Positions 1 through 6,978 of a stretch of 20,665 bases of DNA are shown here, piece after piece; the stretch's first letter is position 1, and every line of letters begins with the position of its first letter. Location: assembly GCA_030431355.1 (NCBI GenBank), contig JAUIJG010000033.1, forward strand, positions 1 through 20,665. Reading direction: 5' to 3'. Position numbers and translations under genes: made by a program. Source of the stretch: a bacterium (GTDB taxonomy: Bacteria > Cyanobacteriota > Vampirovibrionia > Obscuribacterales > Obscuribacteraceae). The notes below the pieces were generated by a model that saw only the letters and a list, made by a program, of their open reading frames with translations, had not been told where the DNA came from and did not search any database.

Positions 1-325
1 CTTCGACCATGGTGCTTGCCGGTTTTATCTCTCCGAATATCTCTCCATGGGCCTGGCTGCATTCTTTCCAGCGGTTGATGTCGGATAGATAGACCCTCGT
101 TCGGATAACGTCTTCTATCTTACCGCCGGCCTCTTCTATGGCGGCTTTGATAATCTCCAGGCATCTCAACGTCTGTCCGTATGCGTCTCCGTGGGCAGCG
201 GTCTTGCCGTCTTCCGCTATAGGAGCCGTACCGGATACTGCTATAAAATTGCCCGAGCGAACCGCCCTGGAGAAGCCGATCTGGTCTTCATAGGGTGAAG
301 CCGAAGATATGATTTGTCTGGACAT
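1..325 (-). CDS. Rid (YjgF/YER057c) family protein, partial
   Basis: This is the first 108 codons of a gene whose 3' end lies outside the window. The protein begins MSRQIISSASPYEDQIGFSR and continues with G-N-F-I-A-V-S-G-T-A-P, a long helix (T-L-R-C-L-E-I-I-K-A-A-I-E-E-A-G-G) and D-V-I-R-T-R-V-Y-L-S-D. This is the typical order of a Rid/YjgF fold: a beta strand ending in SGTA, the trimer helix, then the RTRVYLSD strand. Founding RidA members deaminate reactive enamine/imine intermediates, but the part carrying the key arginine is missing here, so the exact subgroup (RidA or an imine-deaminase-like paralogue) cannot be decided. The ATG at 323-325 is preceded by AAGGG about 13 nt upstream, a weak ribosome binding site. 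The gene is divergent from the secreted CsgG-like gene at 505. Confidence 0.85.
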   Translation of the reverse strand, partial: MSRQIISSASPYEDQIGFSRAVRSGNFIAVSGTAPIAEDGKTAAHGDAYGQTLRCLEIIKAAIEEAGGKIEDVIRTRVYLSDINRWKECSQAHGEIFGEIKPASTMVE

Positions 326-376
326 GGTTTCGATTATCCCTTGGTTTGAAAGTACGCTCAGCGCTATGGCGATCCG

Positions 377-394
377 GGATATTATTTCATATCC
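377..394. promoter_or_regulatory. Small inverted repeat between divergent genes
   Basis: GGATAT and ATATCC are separated by 6 nt in the 179-nt region between the Rid-family gene and the CsgG-like gene. It lies about 50 nt upstream of the Rid start codon. It could be an operator or a short hairpin; only the symmetry is seen. Confidence 0.25.
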
Positions 395-466
395 TGAGCA
401 GAACCATGGAGCTGTTATCTCCATTCCGGCTTTCAAAGTGGTCATCCGTGCCATATAAATAAGAGG

Positions 467-472
467 TATAAT
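467..472 (+). promoter_or_regulatory. -10 box (TATAAT) of the CsgG-like gene
   Basis: A perfect TATAAT hexamer lies 32 nt upstream of the ATG at 505. No convincing -35 box is seen at 16-18 nt spacing. If it is used, transcription starts near 479. That would exclude the TTG at 472 as a start codon and favour the ATG at 505, which has AAGGAG at 489-494. Confidence 0.45.
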
Positions 473-504
473 TGTCCGACACAATGGCAAGGAGCGGTGC
501 TGCA

Positions 505-1134
505 ATGCATAAAATTCGATCTTTCTCAATACTACCGGCGGTGTACTGCCTGGCTGCAATGGTTTTCCTCTTTTGCGGAGAAGCATATTGCGCCGATGGT
601 GGAAATGTAGCTGTTATGCGCTTTGCCGGACCACAAATTGTTGATGTGGACGCGGATGAGATCTGGAAGATTAAGAACAAGGTCGCCCCTCCAACCAAGG
701 GTGAGCTGACAAAGTTGAATGTATTGCTTCAAGAGAAGTTGATTCAGCAACTTCGTGAGCTGGTCGGGAAGAAAGTATTGCTTAAGAGTGAGCTTGACAA
801 GGCGCTTTCCGCAAGTACTCCGGATGCCGGTGCCGAGCAGAACGAAAAACTGGCAAAAGCTCTTGGAGCCAAGTACCTGGTAACTGGAACTATAGAGCGA
901 GTAGAATTTGATGGCAACACAGTTCTCAAAGATGTGTATGAGATGGTTATTACTACCAAGCTGGTTGATGCAGATAGCGGCAAGCGAGTCTGGCAGCAAG
1001 AAAGCAAGAAGTATCGTGTTAAAGCGTTTACTAGAAAGACTGGTGGTACCGTATATGATGTTTTCGCTAAAACTCATGTCCCGGATGTTGCTTCCTCTCT
1101 GGCAAGCAGCATAGCTTCAGCTATGGGACGTTAA
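505..1134 (+). CDS. Secreted CsgG/LpoB-like protein
   Basis: A 209-residue protein with a clear signal peptide (M-H-K-I-R-S, a hydrophobic stretch of about 20 residues, A-Y-C-A before the mature part). The mature protein opens with N-V-A-V-M-R-F. It later has a helix ending K-S-E-L-D-K-A-L, then N-E-K-L-A-K-A-L-G-A-K-Y-L-V-T-G-T-I-E-R and a strand with L-V-D-A-D-S-G-K-R-V-W. This succession (AVxxF, L.....L, LGAKYLVTGxI, VDxxSGxxVW) is the hallmark of the CsgG/LpoB/TolB-N-like fold, which builds outer-membrane secretion pores or periplasmic activators. Which role applies here is unknown. No lipobox cysteine is visible, unlike CsgG and LpoB, which are lipoproteins. An upstream in-frame TTG (472) overlaps the -10 box; the ATG at 505 is chosen because AAGGAG precedes it and the signal peptide then starts correctly. 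The membrane protein gene follows after 25 nt and may be co-transcribed. Confidence 0.75.
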   Translation: MHKIRSFSILPAVYCLAAMVFLFCGEAYCADGGNVAVMRFAGPQIVDVDADEIWKIKNKVAPPTKGELTKLNVLLQEKLIQQLRELVGKKVLLKSELDKALSASTPDAGAEQNEKLAKALGAKYLVTGTIERVEFDGNTVLKDVYEMVITTKLVDADSGKRVWQQESKKYRVKAFTRKTGGTVYDVFAKTHVPDVASSLASSIASAMGR

Positions 1135-1159
1135 TTGTCTAGCAGTTGAGAAAAGTTCT

Positions 1160-2041
1160 TTGAAAGATTCAGACTTTTGGTCTCCACTGGCTTTGCCGAT
1201 AGGGGCATTGTGGTCCCTGATCGCTGCCACTGGTGGCAGTTTCCTTTTCGCCGGATTGTTCCTTATCGTTGGAGAACGTTTAGGGGCATATTCAGAGACC
1301 AATGTTTTTCTTTTGCGTAACTTCACCTTTGTTTTTGTTCTGCCCTGCATATTTACCTCCGTTCTTGCCGGAGAGAAGATTGCCCGTCAGGGTGGCAAAG
1401 CCTTCGATATTGTTTTCGGCTTATTCTTATTGATCTTTCTTGTCGCTTATATGCTCGGTCTCTGGCCTCAAAATCCTGTTTTGTTGCCCGATTTTACGGT
1501 CCGAGCTTTTCTCTGGTTCGGTGGAAGCGCGGCGCTCTCTGTTGTGAGCTGGCACTACTGTCAATACTATCACCAGCTGCTGGCCGGTGCCATGGATGAT
1601 GCTGCGGCTATTTCGCCAGTCTACCTTTGTCGAAGAGTTCTTCTTCTTCTGTCATCGATATTGGTTGTCGCTCCGCTGATACAAGCGATTTTCTCCGGAG
1701 GCACCTTTGAAATTTCGCCGTCTCTACATCTTGCTCCATTGATGGTGATTGTCTTAAGCGGTGTTTTTGTTGCTTTTCTGTTCGGTAAAGCCAAGTCCAC
1801 AACTCAGATCTCTGTGTTGATTTTGACCTGGCTTCCCCTGGGATGGGCATTTCTTTTGATGCCCGCTGTCTTTGTGGGAGAGGTGTTCGTGGCAAATACC
1901 TGGGCCGGTCTATTTCTAATCGAACCGGGCTCTCTCTATTCGGCATTTGCCGCGTTCATTGTACTCAATTTGCTTTTGGGCTCCGGCCTTCTTTTAGGAA
2001 AGATGGCCTTTAAGTTGAAGCTAGCTCTAACAAAAGACTAG
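1160..2041 (+). CDS. Polytopic membrane protein of unknown function
   Basis: A 293-residue protein with about eight predicted hydrophobic helices (roughly residues 16-36, 49-68, 81-101, 110-130, 156-176, 186-206, 214-240 and 258-280). No family motif is recognised. The loop between helices 4 and 5 has the polar stretch H-Y-C-Q-Y-Y-H-Q-L-L-A-G-A-M-D-D, and the C-terminus is basic (K-L-K-L-A-L-T-K-D), suggesting a cytoplasmic tail. The start is a TTG with only a poor purine-rich site (GAGAAAAG) before it; no ATG is available in the first 130 codons, and no upstream start codon exists between it and the previous stop. It begins 25 nt after the CsgG-like gene and probably belongs to the same transcript. 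Its TAG stop interlocks with the TAG of the convergent HAD gene in the tetranucleotide CTAG. Confidence 0.7.
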   Translation: MKDSDFWSPLALPIGALWSLIAATGGSFLFAGLFLIVGERLGAYSETNVFLLRNFTFVFVLPCIFTSVLAGEKIARQGGKAFDIVFGLFLLIFLVAYMLGLWPQNPVLLPDFTVRAFLWFGGSAALSVVSWHYCQYYHQLLAGAMDDAAAISPVYLCRRVLLLLSSILVVAPLIQAIFSGGTFEISPSLHLAPLMVIVLSGVFVAFLFGKAKSTTQISVLILTWLPLGWAFLLMPAVFVGEVFVANTWAGLFLIEPGSLYSAFAAFIVLNLLLGSGLLLGKMAFKLKLALTKD

Positions 2042-2988
2042 ACGTGATTCAGTAGTTCGTCATAACGAGCAGCAATCGCTTCCACTATTGGAGGTTGTTT
2101 GTTCTCTTCAGTCGGGGAAGTTTCTTCTTCCGTTGCCTTTTCAACCGGCTTGAGGGCTGTGTGAACAAGCTCTTCATATTCGGCTGGAAGATGACTGCCG
2201 TAATGGGCCCAGATGAATCTTATCCCTCTCGATGCCGCAACCAGTCCGTCTTTTTTGAGACTATCTCCGATGAAAAGAGTTTCGTAGGGATAGACTTCGA
2301 AGTCTTTTAGCACTAGATCAAGTCCTGAAGGACATGGCTTCTCATAGCTTTTGGGAAGTACACAAAGTCTGGTTTTGAGATTGTCAGTGCTCTTCTTAAG
2401 ATCCGCAAGTCGTTCTCTGCCGTGTTTCAGTGTGATCGGTTTCCAGACAGCGTCTTCGGGGGGCTCTTCAGTCTCAAGCGCGTAGACTGCGTCTAGAAGT
2501 CCATCGAATACTTGCTTGTTACGAATACGGGCCATATAGTCCGGAGCGTCGCTCAGTGCCACCACTTTTATGCCTTTTGACTTAAGCTCTTCAAGGGTGC
2601 TTATCACCTCCGGGAATGGACGCAGATACTTTTCTCTATTTTCGTCCATAGCTTTCCAGAATGGTTTGACGAAGTCGCGAGTAAACTCATCCGGTGAGTC
2701 TTTAAAGTGTTTCCAGGCGAATCCTGTCTCTTCCAGAAGCCAGGGATACTCATGGGTGCCATGTCTTTCTATGACGCGACCTATGTCTTCGGCCAGTTCG
2801 GAAAGCGGAGTTTTGACTTCCTGGCTCATATGTCTGAGGAAATCCCGAAGAGCCGGTACGAAGTAGTCGAAGAATGAGGCAAGGGTTCCATCGACATCGG
2901 TTATTACAAGCTTAGTGCGTTGATCAATACGGCTGGCCAGGCGATATTCTGTGGATGCTGGCTTCGTTTTGACTTTGTATTCCATCAT
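2038..2988 (-). CDS. HAD-superfamily hydrolase/phosphatase
   Basis: A 316-residue cytoplasmic protein with all four HAD motifs: motif I D31-V-D33-G-T-L, motif II with S147 (V-V-A-L-S-D), a motif III lysine probably K217 (Y-E-K-P), and motif IV L-F-I-G-D242-S-L-K-K-D247. A helical insertion of about 100 residues between motifs I and II forms an alpha-helical cap, and a Glu/Thr-rich tail of about 35 residues follows the core. HAD enzymes of this kind remove phosphate from small molecules through an aspartyl-phosphate on the first Asp; the substrate here cannot be named. Two ATGs in tandem start the gene, with CAGGAG about 9 nt upstream. The stop codon overlaps the stop of the convergent membrane protein gene. 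Confidence 0.85.
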   Translation of the reverse strand: MMEYKVKTKPASTEYRLASRIDQRTKLVITDVDGTLASFFDYFVPALRDFLRHMSQEVKTPLSELAEDIGRVIERHGTHEYPWLLEETGFAWKHFKDSPDEFTRDFVKPFWKAMDENREKYLRPFPEVISTLEELKSKGIKVVALSDAPDYMARIRNKQVFDGLLDAVYALETEEPPEDAVWKPITLKHGRERLADLKKSTDNLKTRLCVLPKSYEKPCPSGLDLVLKDFEVYPYETLFIGDSLKKDGLVAASRGIRFIWAHYGSHLPAEYEELVHTALKPVEKATEEETSPTEENKQPPIVEAIAARYDELLNHV

Positions 2989-3258
2989 ATATAGTGTCTC
3001 CTGATAATAAGATTACAGGCATTATCTTTGTTCGGGAATCTGTCTTTTTCTAGATATGGTCTTCGATTGCAGTCATGCCATTCGAGTGTTGATGTCCCTT
3101 TTGCTGTAATCGGCAGCGAAGCGCAATTTCGACTGTCATGGCACTAGGTTACGGCCGGTTTTTTGACCTGGCAATACTTTATTAAGCAATCGGATACAAT
3201 ACCGCCACCATGCCCTTCTTCTTAATATGGTGTTATATATGATATCTAGGTCGATTTA
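2989..3258. other. Intergenic region without a recognised gene
   Basis: These 270 nt lie between the start of the HAD gene and the stop of the L,D-transpeptidase gene, both on the minus strand. I see no open frame with a ribosome binding site, no tRNA and no clear terminator. The part next to the HAD gene must hold its promoter or leader; a TTGCCA/TAACCT pair with 17-nt spacing (minus strand, around 3140-3170) is only a weak match. Confidence 0.4.
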
Positions 3259-4377
3259 CTAGAATTGAAACGAACGATTTTCAAGCTTGCCCAGCTCCGA
3301 CTCTGGAATCTGCAGCCACAAAGGATTCTTTGATCTTTCCAGGGTTGCAATCAAACGGATCATATTCTCCCGAGACATCGATGTACAGCCGGCTGTCGGG
3401 CGACCTGGACCCCTTTCCACATGGGCAAAAATGGCGCTGCCACCTTTATATTCGGCTTGTTTTATCGGATATCCTGTGGACGATTGACCATCGAACATGT
3501 CCGCACCGTTGTAACCTAGCACGAGACCATATTCATAAAGACCTGCCCGGGCTATTTTATGGAGATCTTCCTTGACTGAATGACTGCCTCCGTCGATCCA
3601 GCGATTATAGTTCCCACGAGTGCTCACCCACTGGGAGCCCGGCACAATCTGCCGATAAGGCAGGATATCGCCGGGGTTCGCGCCATAGCCATTGAGTTGA
3701 TCGGCTATTCCATTTTTGCTCTTCAAGCCGAACGCGCCTTCTATGGTAAACAGACCGATTGGTCCGGTTCCATCGCCTTCTCTTTTTCTTGTATCTCTAA
3801 TATCTGAGTTCTGGAGCAGATCACCGTCCGCCACCGACCAGTTTAAGCCGTTTCGACCAACGTTGATCGGAATTCTGTCTCCGCTGTCTACCCAGCCCTG
3901 TTCTCCATTTCGATTGTATACTCGCAAATAGCCTGTGGTGCTTCCCTTGGATGGGGTGGTTACCACTACCATCTGTTCATGTCTCTCTGGAATATTGGCG
4001 ATGGAGTTAATCGTGTCGGTCAGCCTGTCACCTGTTTCGCGGGGGCGATCGGTTTTGATTCTGTCATCGGTTCTAACTTCCGGGGCGCGTTCTTGCTCCC
4101 TCTCTCTACCGCCATCTTCGTTTTCAAAGAGTAATACAGGAAGAGTATCCGACTTGATCGTAAGATTGAATCTTTCATTATCTATAGGAGGAATAATAAA
4201 CTCTTCTGACCCACGCGGATCAAGGTCGAACTCCTGGAAGTCTGAAGTTCCCTTCTCTTTTACCGGTGCGAACATATCCCGGTTCGGTTCACCAACCCCT
4301 AGCGCGTCAAATTCCACAAAAGATGAGCTGTCTGCTACCTTTTGAGGGGCTTCGGAGTTTGTTTCAAGTGAGTCCAT
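3259..4377 (-). CDS. L,D-transpeptidase (YkuD)-like protein without signal peptide
   Basis: A 372-residue protein. Residues 1-150 are polar, acidic and low in complexity (linker-like). The C-terminal half is a catalytic-looking domain with G-P-I-G-L-F-T-I-E-G-A-F-G, then G-G-S-A-I-F-A-H319-V, then R-P-T-A-G-C331-T-S-M-S. The His...(S/T)xGC pair is the signature of the YkuD L,D-transpeptidase fold, in which the cysteine attacks a peptidoglycan stem peptide and forms 3-3 cross-links or attaches proteins. Such enzymes normally work outside the membrane. Here the start is fixed: no ATG, GTG or TTG lies between the ATG and the upstream in-frame stop (minus strand, 4432-4434), and the N-terminus M-D-S-L-E-T-N-S is not a Sec signal. 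Export by another route, release by lysis, or a cytoplasmic substrate are all possible. No strong ribosome binding site is seen. Confidence 0.75.
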   Translation of the reverse strand: MDSLETNSEAPQKVADSSSFVEFDALGVGEPNRDMFAPVKEKGTSDFQEFDLDPRGSEEFIIPPIDNERFNLTIKSDTLPVLLFENEDGGREREQERAPEVRTDDRIKTDRPRETGDRLTDTINSIANIPERHEQMVVVTTPSKGSTTGYLRVYNRNGEQGWVDSGDRIPINVGRNGLNWSVADGDLLQNSDIRDTRKREGDGTGPIGLFTIEGAFGLKSKNGIADQLNGYGANPGDILPYRQIVPGSQWVSTRGNYNRWIDGGSHSVKEDLHKIARAGLYEYGLVLGYNGADMFDGQSSTGYPIKQAEYKGGSAIFAHVERGPGRPTAGCTSMSRENMIRLIATLERSKNPLWLQIPESELGKLENRSFQF

Positions 4378-4501
4378 AGAGAATCTGTAAGCTATCTGTG
4401 CAAGGGTTATTTCTTCAAGGATACAAGAAGACTAACATGCCGGTGCAACCGCAACGTGACACTCCGATTTCTATTCAGGACTGAATGGAAATTCTTGCGG
4501 C

Positions 4502-5425
4502 TCAGTCGTTCCAGCCCCGGGCTTTCTCCAGGGAAGGAGCCTTGTTTGTGACCGGAGGAGCGCTCTGGCTCAAGCCATTGGTCAAGCCTCTTCTAGCGCT
4601 TGGATTTGGGAGGGTTGATTGTGGTTTGGGGCTGTTTCCACCTATACGCTTGATGCCGTCCACCAGGCCTTTGCCCAGCTTCTCCACGCCTTCAACAGCG
4701 CCTTTGCCTACTGTTTCGACTCCCACCACGGCGCCTTTTCCTACTTTTTCCACGCCGACCACAGCACCCTTGCCGACTTTGCCGGCGCCTTTGCCTACAG
4801 CCTCAACACCGACCGCTGCGCCTTTTCCGACTTTCTCGACACCTTCTACTGCGCCTTTGCCTACTATGCCAACTCCAGCCACGGCACCTTTACCGACTTT
4901 GCCGGCGCCTTTGCCCACAGCTTCCACACCGACCACGGCACCTTTGCCGACTTTGCCGGCGCCTTTGCCCACGGCTTCCACGCCGACCACGGCGCCTTTG
5001 CCGACCTTGCCGGCGCCTTTGCCCACGGCTTCCACGCCGACCACAGCGCCTTTGCCGACCTTCTCAATGCCTACCACGGCGCCTTTTCCTACTTTCTCCG
5101 CTCCTTTGCCAACCACTTCCGCGCCTTCAACGGCACCTTTGCCGACTGCCCCGACGCCTTTACCGACTACTTTTGCTGTGTCGGTGACAACTCCATGATC
5201 TTGTCTGAAGCTGTGCTTTGTTTCGGGCGCAGCTTGCGTGTTTCGATTTTTGGCCTCAGGGTGAACTATCTCTTCGGGCAACGGATTGACTTTTGCCTCT
5301 TCAGTTTCAGGGAGGGCCGGGCGCAGCTCCTGAGCCCCGCAATGTAAGGGCTGGCAGATCGAGAGACTTACGGTTGTGCCGATGGCCAATCCAAGACTCA
5401 GTGCTGTGGAGAGAAAGTTGTTCAC
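4502..5425 (-). CDS. Secreted protein of 11/7-residue Gly-Val-Lys repeats
   Basis: A 307-residue protein. Residues 1-31 form a signal peptide with likely cleavage after H-C-G-A. A Pro/Glu-rich linker follows. Residues 87-260 are tiled without a gap by 18 units that begin V-G-K-G: twelve 11-mers (type V-G-K-G-A-V-V-G-V-E-A) and six 7-mers (type V-G-K-G-A-G-K). The tail is Pro/Ser/Asn-rich. Eleven and seven residues equal three and two helical turns, so the unit lengths keep one face constant, as in alpha-synuclein, LEA proteins and apolipoproteins. The many G-x-x-x-G spacings also resemble glycine zippers. A membrane- or surface-binding amphipathic helix is therefore plausible, but no family is recognised. 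The GTG start has an excellent AGGAGGAG site about 9 nt upstream and a TATAAT box at 5484-5489. Antisense frames across the repeats are open only because of their composition. Confidence 0.8.
   Translation of the reverse strand: MNNFLSTALSLGLAIGTTVSLSICQPLHCGAQELRPALPETEEAKVNPLPEEIVHPEAKNRNTQAAPETKHSFRQDHGVVTDTAKVVGKGVGAVGKGAVEGAEVVGKGAEKVGKGAVVGIEKVGKGAVVGVEAVGKGAGKVGKGAVVGVEAVGKGAGKVGKGAVVGVEAVGKGAGKVGKGAVAGVGIVGKGAVEGVEKVGKGAAVGVEAVGKGAGKVGKGAVVGVEKVGKGAVVGVETVGKGAVEGVEKLGKGLVDGIKRIGGNSPKPQSTLPNPSARRGLTNGLSQSAPPVTNKAPSLEKARGWND
4883..5044 (-). repeat. Three near-identical 54-bp tandem repeats within the repeat gene
   Basis: Copies lie at 4883-4936, 4937-4990 and 4991-5044; each encodes one 11-mer plus one 7-mer (18 residues). 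They differ at only a few positions, and a diverged copy is visible near 4765-4818. High identity at the DNA level points to recent duplication and possible copy-number change by slippage. The surrounding units are similar in protein sequence but more diverged in DNA. Confidence 0.85.
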
Positions 5426-5483
5426 GGTGGGAGTCTCCTCCTGGAGCGAAGATAGTGATATGTCTGTTAAAAATAGGTGGGCA

Positions 5484-5489
5484 ATTATA
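5484..5489 (-). promoter_or_regulatory. -10 box (TATAAT) of the repeat-protein gene
   Basis: On the minus strand a perfect TATAAT lies about 58 nt upstream of the GTG start at 5425. The -35 region is weak. The predicted transcript starts near 5477 and has a leader of about 50 nt ending in a strong AGGAGGAG. This suggests the gene has its own promoter rather than depending on the TonB-domain gene upstream. Confidence 0.45.
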
Positions 5490-5518
5490 ACCCTATTGGA
5501 GTAAGTTTAGCCGGAGAT

Positions 5519-6754
5519 TTATTTCAGACTGCGTATTTCAGCGTAGAGTTTGTCTGCTTTCTCCGTGTTCTTAACCCTGTACAAAGTCCTGGCATATTCG
5601 GTCAAAACTTTCTTTAGCTCTTCTTTGTTCTCCTGGGGCTTCTCCCTCAGGGTGGAGCTTGCTTTCTCGAAGAGGCTGAGGGCTGTCTGGTTATCTCCTT
5701 TTCTGGCATAGGCTTCTGCGAGTTCCGCTTTCAAGACGGCTTCATTGGCCGAATTCTCGCTTTTATAAATGGTGGAGGCTTTTTCAAATGCCCGGGTAGC
5801 GTTTTCATAGTCATTAATTTTGCGATAGTTGCGGCCGATTGTAATCAGGATTTCCGCTTTGTTCTCTTCGGTCTTAGCCTTTTCTAGCCGTCCTTGAAGT
5901 TCGCTTATCTCGTCTTCCACTTTCCACTTTTGGGCTTGAAGCTTGTTCTCAGTCTTCTTGCTGACCTCCAGGGGCTTCAAGGTGCTTCCGCTTCTAGTTA
6001 CTTGCCATCCCCCTTTTTCAATGGGAACCCCGTTGAACTTATATTCTCTTGCGCTCCCTTTGGCCGGACCGGCGGAGAACATGTAGTTAACCGGCAGACT
6101 GGCAAGACCCTCGGGAAGTGGTCCGAAGGGCGCTGCCCGTCGCACTACTTCCAGAGCTCTTTGATCGACTTCTTCAAATCCGGACTTTTTGCTGATGCTG
6201 GCTGATTTTAGAGCGCCGCTTTTGTCCAGGAGAAAGTGAACGGTTACCTGGCAATCCCGGGACACATCGGGGGCGCTCCAGAGCTGGCCGACTTTTACGG
6301 AGAGCTTTTCCATATATGGTCCTGTATCTATTGCTCCCGCCTGGTTGCCCAGGGGGGCTTGAAATTGAAAGGTGTAAGTGAGATTGAGTCCGGTTTTGAA
6401 AGCCTCCGGCATAGGTCCGAAAGGCGCGGCTTGTTTTACTCTTTTAAGAGACTCCTGGTCCAGATCATCTCTTCCGGAGGATTGCTTGACCTCTACCGCT
6501 TCCAGATTTCCGTTTCCGGCTATTTTAATAAGCACAACGACGCTGGTGTCTTTTGCTACTTTTATGTTGTTGGGAGTGTTCGATATTCTGTCTTGCAAAG
6601 CCGTCATGAATTCATCTTCGCTCACGCTTTTAGGTGCTGTCTTTTTTGTGATTGCGCTCTTCGACGGAGCCGCCCAGCCCTCTGCGGAGACCAGAGTAAG
6701 AAAGCTGATTCCTGCAAGGGCTAGGGAGTAAGTCTTTTGAAGTTTGCGATTCAT
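5519..6754 (-). CDS. Exported protein with two TonB-C-like domains and TPRs
   Basis: With the ATG at 6754 the protein has 411 residues. It starts with a signal peptide (M-N-R-K-L-Q-K-T, hydrophobic core, G-W-A-A). Residues 49-131 and 147-226 are two similar domains. Each has a strand of type V-V-V-L-I-K-I or V-T-V-H-F-L-L followed by G-x-L-x-x-x-x-x-x-x-S-G, then D-x-x-(S/A)-L-x-x-V-(K/R)-x-A-A-P-F-G-P-(M/L)-P. This is the TonB C-terminal fold seen in TonB and TolA-like periplasmic proteins. Residues 296-411 hold two or three TPRs (Y-E-N-A-T-R-A-F-E-K-A, N-Q-T-A-L-S-L-F-E-K-A). No transmembrane energy-coupling helix is visible, so it is unlikely to be a true TonB; a periplasmic adaptor is a better guess. 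In-frame starts at 6856 (GTG) and 6793 (ATG) exist. None of the three has a good ribosome binding site; the signal peptide decides for 6754. Confidence 0.75.
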   Translation of the reverse strand: MNRKLQKTYSLALAGISFLTLVSAEGWAAPSKSAITKKTAPKSVSEDEFMTALQDRISNTPNNIKVAKDTSVVVLIKIAGNGNLEAVEVKQSSGRDDLDQESLKRVKQAAPFGPMPEAFKTGLNLTYTFQFQAPLGNQAGAIDTGPYMEKLSVKVGQLWSAPDVSRDCQVTVHFLLDKSGALKSASISKKSGFEEVDQRALEVVRRAAPFGPLPEGLASLPVNYMFSAGPAKGSAREYKFNGVPIEKGGWQVTRSGSTLKPLEVSKKTENKLQAQKWKVEDEISELQGRLEKAKTEENKAEILITIGRNYRKINDYENATRAFEKASTIYKSENSANEAVLKAELAEAYARKGDNQTALSLFEKASSTLREKPQENKEELKKVLTEYARTLYRVKNTEKADKLYAEIRSLK

Positions 6755-6926
6755 TGTTTTTTTTAGAGATTGGATTTGGGATTTGTTTAGCATATCAGTT
6801 TTTTTGCTGCGACCATAAACCTGGTAAGATTCTGGCCTACTTGATTTATTCGGCACCGAATACGGTTGTTATTACAATTGCCGGATTGCTTTATGAAATA
6901 TTTGTGGAATTGCAGCAATATCAATT

Positions 6927-6955
6927 TTGAAATTGTAGAATTGCCTCTGTAGATT
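6927..6955 (+). promoter_or_regulatory. Possible promoter of the small secreted protein gene
   Basis: TTGAAA at 6927-6932 and TAGATT at 6950-6955 are separated by 17 nt in an AT-rich divergent region. Transcription would begin near 6962, only about 17 nt before the GTG start at 6979. The match is moderate. Confidence 0.35.
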
Positions 6956-6978
6956 TTTTATAAACTGTGGATTGTTGA

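Noticed and set aside
472..504. TTG at 472 as the start of the CsgG-like gene
   Set aside because: It overlaps the TATAAT box and would put 11 extra residues before a good signal peptide; the ATG at 505 has AAGGAG upstream.
532..1077. Antisense open frames opposite the CsgG-like gene
   Set aside because: They have no ribosome binding site and no recognisable protein features, and the plus-strand gene has family motifs and a signal peptide.
4883..5044. Tandem repeats as a possible CRISPR array
   Set aside because: The copies are directly adjacent without variable spacers and are in frame within a coding region.
4485..5347. Long plus-strand open frames across the repeat gene
   Set aside because: They mirror the repeat composition of the minus-strand gene, lack ribosome binding sites, and the minus-strand gene has a signal peptide, a strong AGGAGGAG site and a -10 box.
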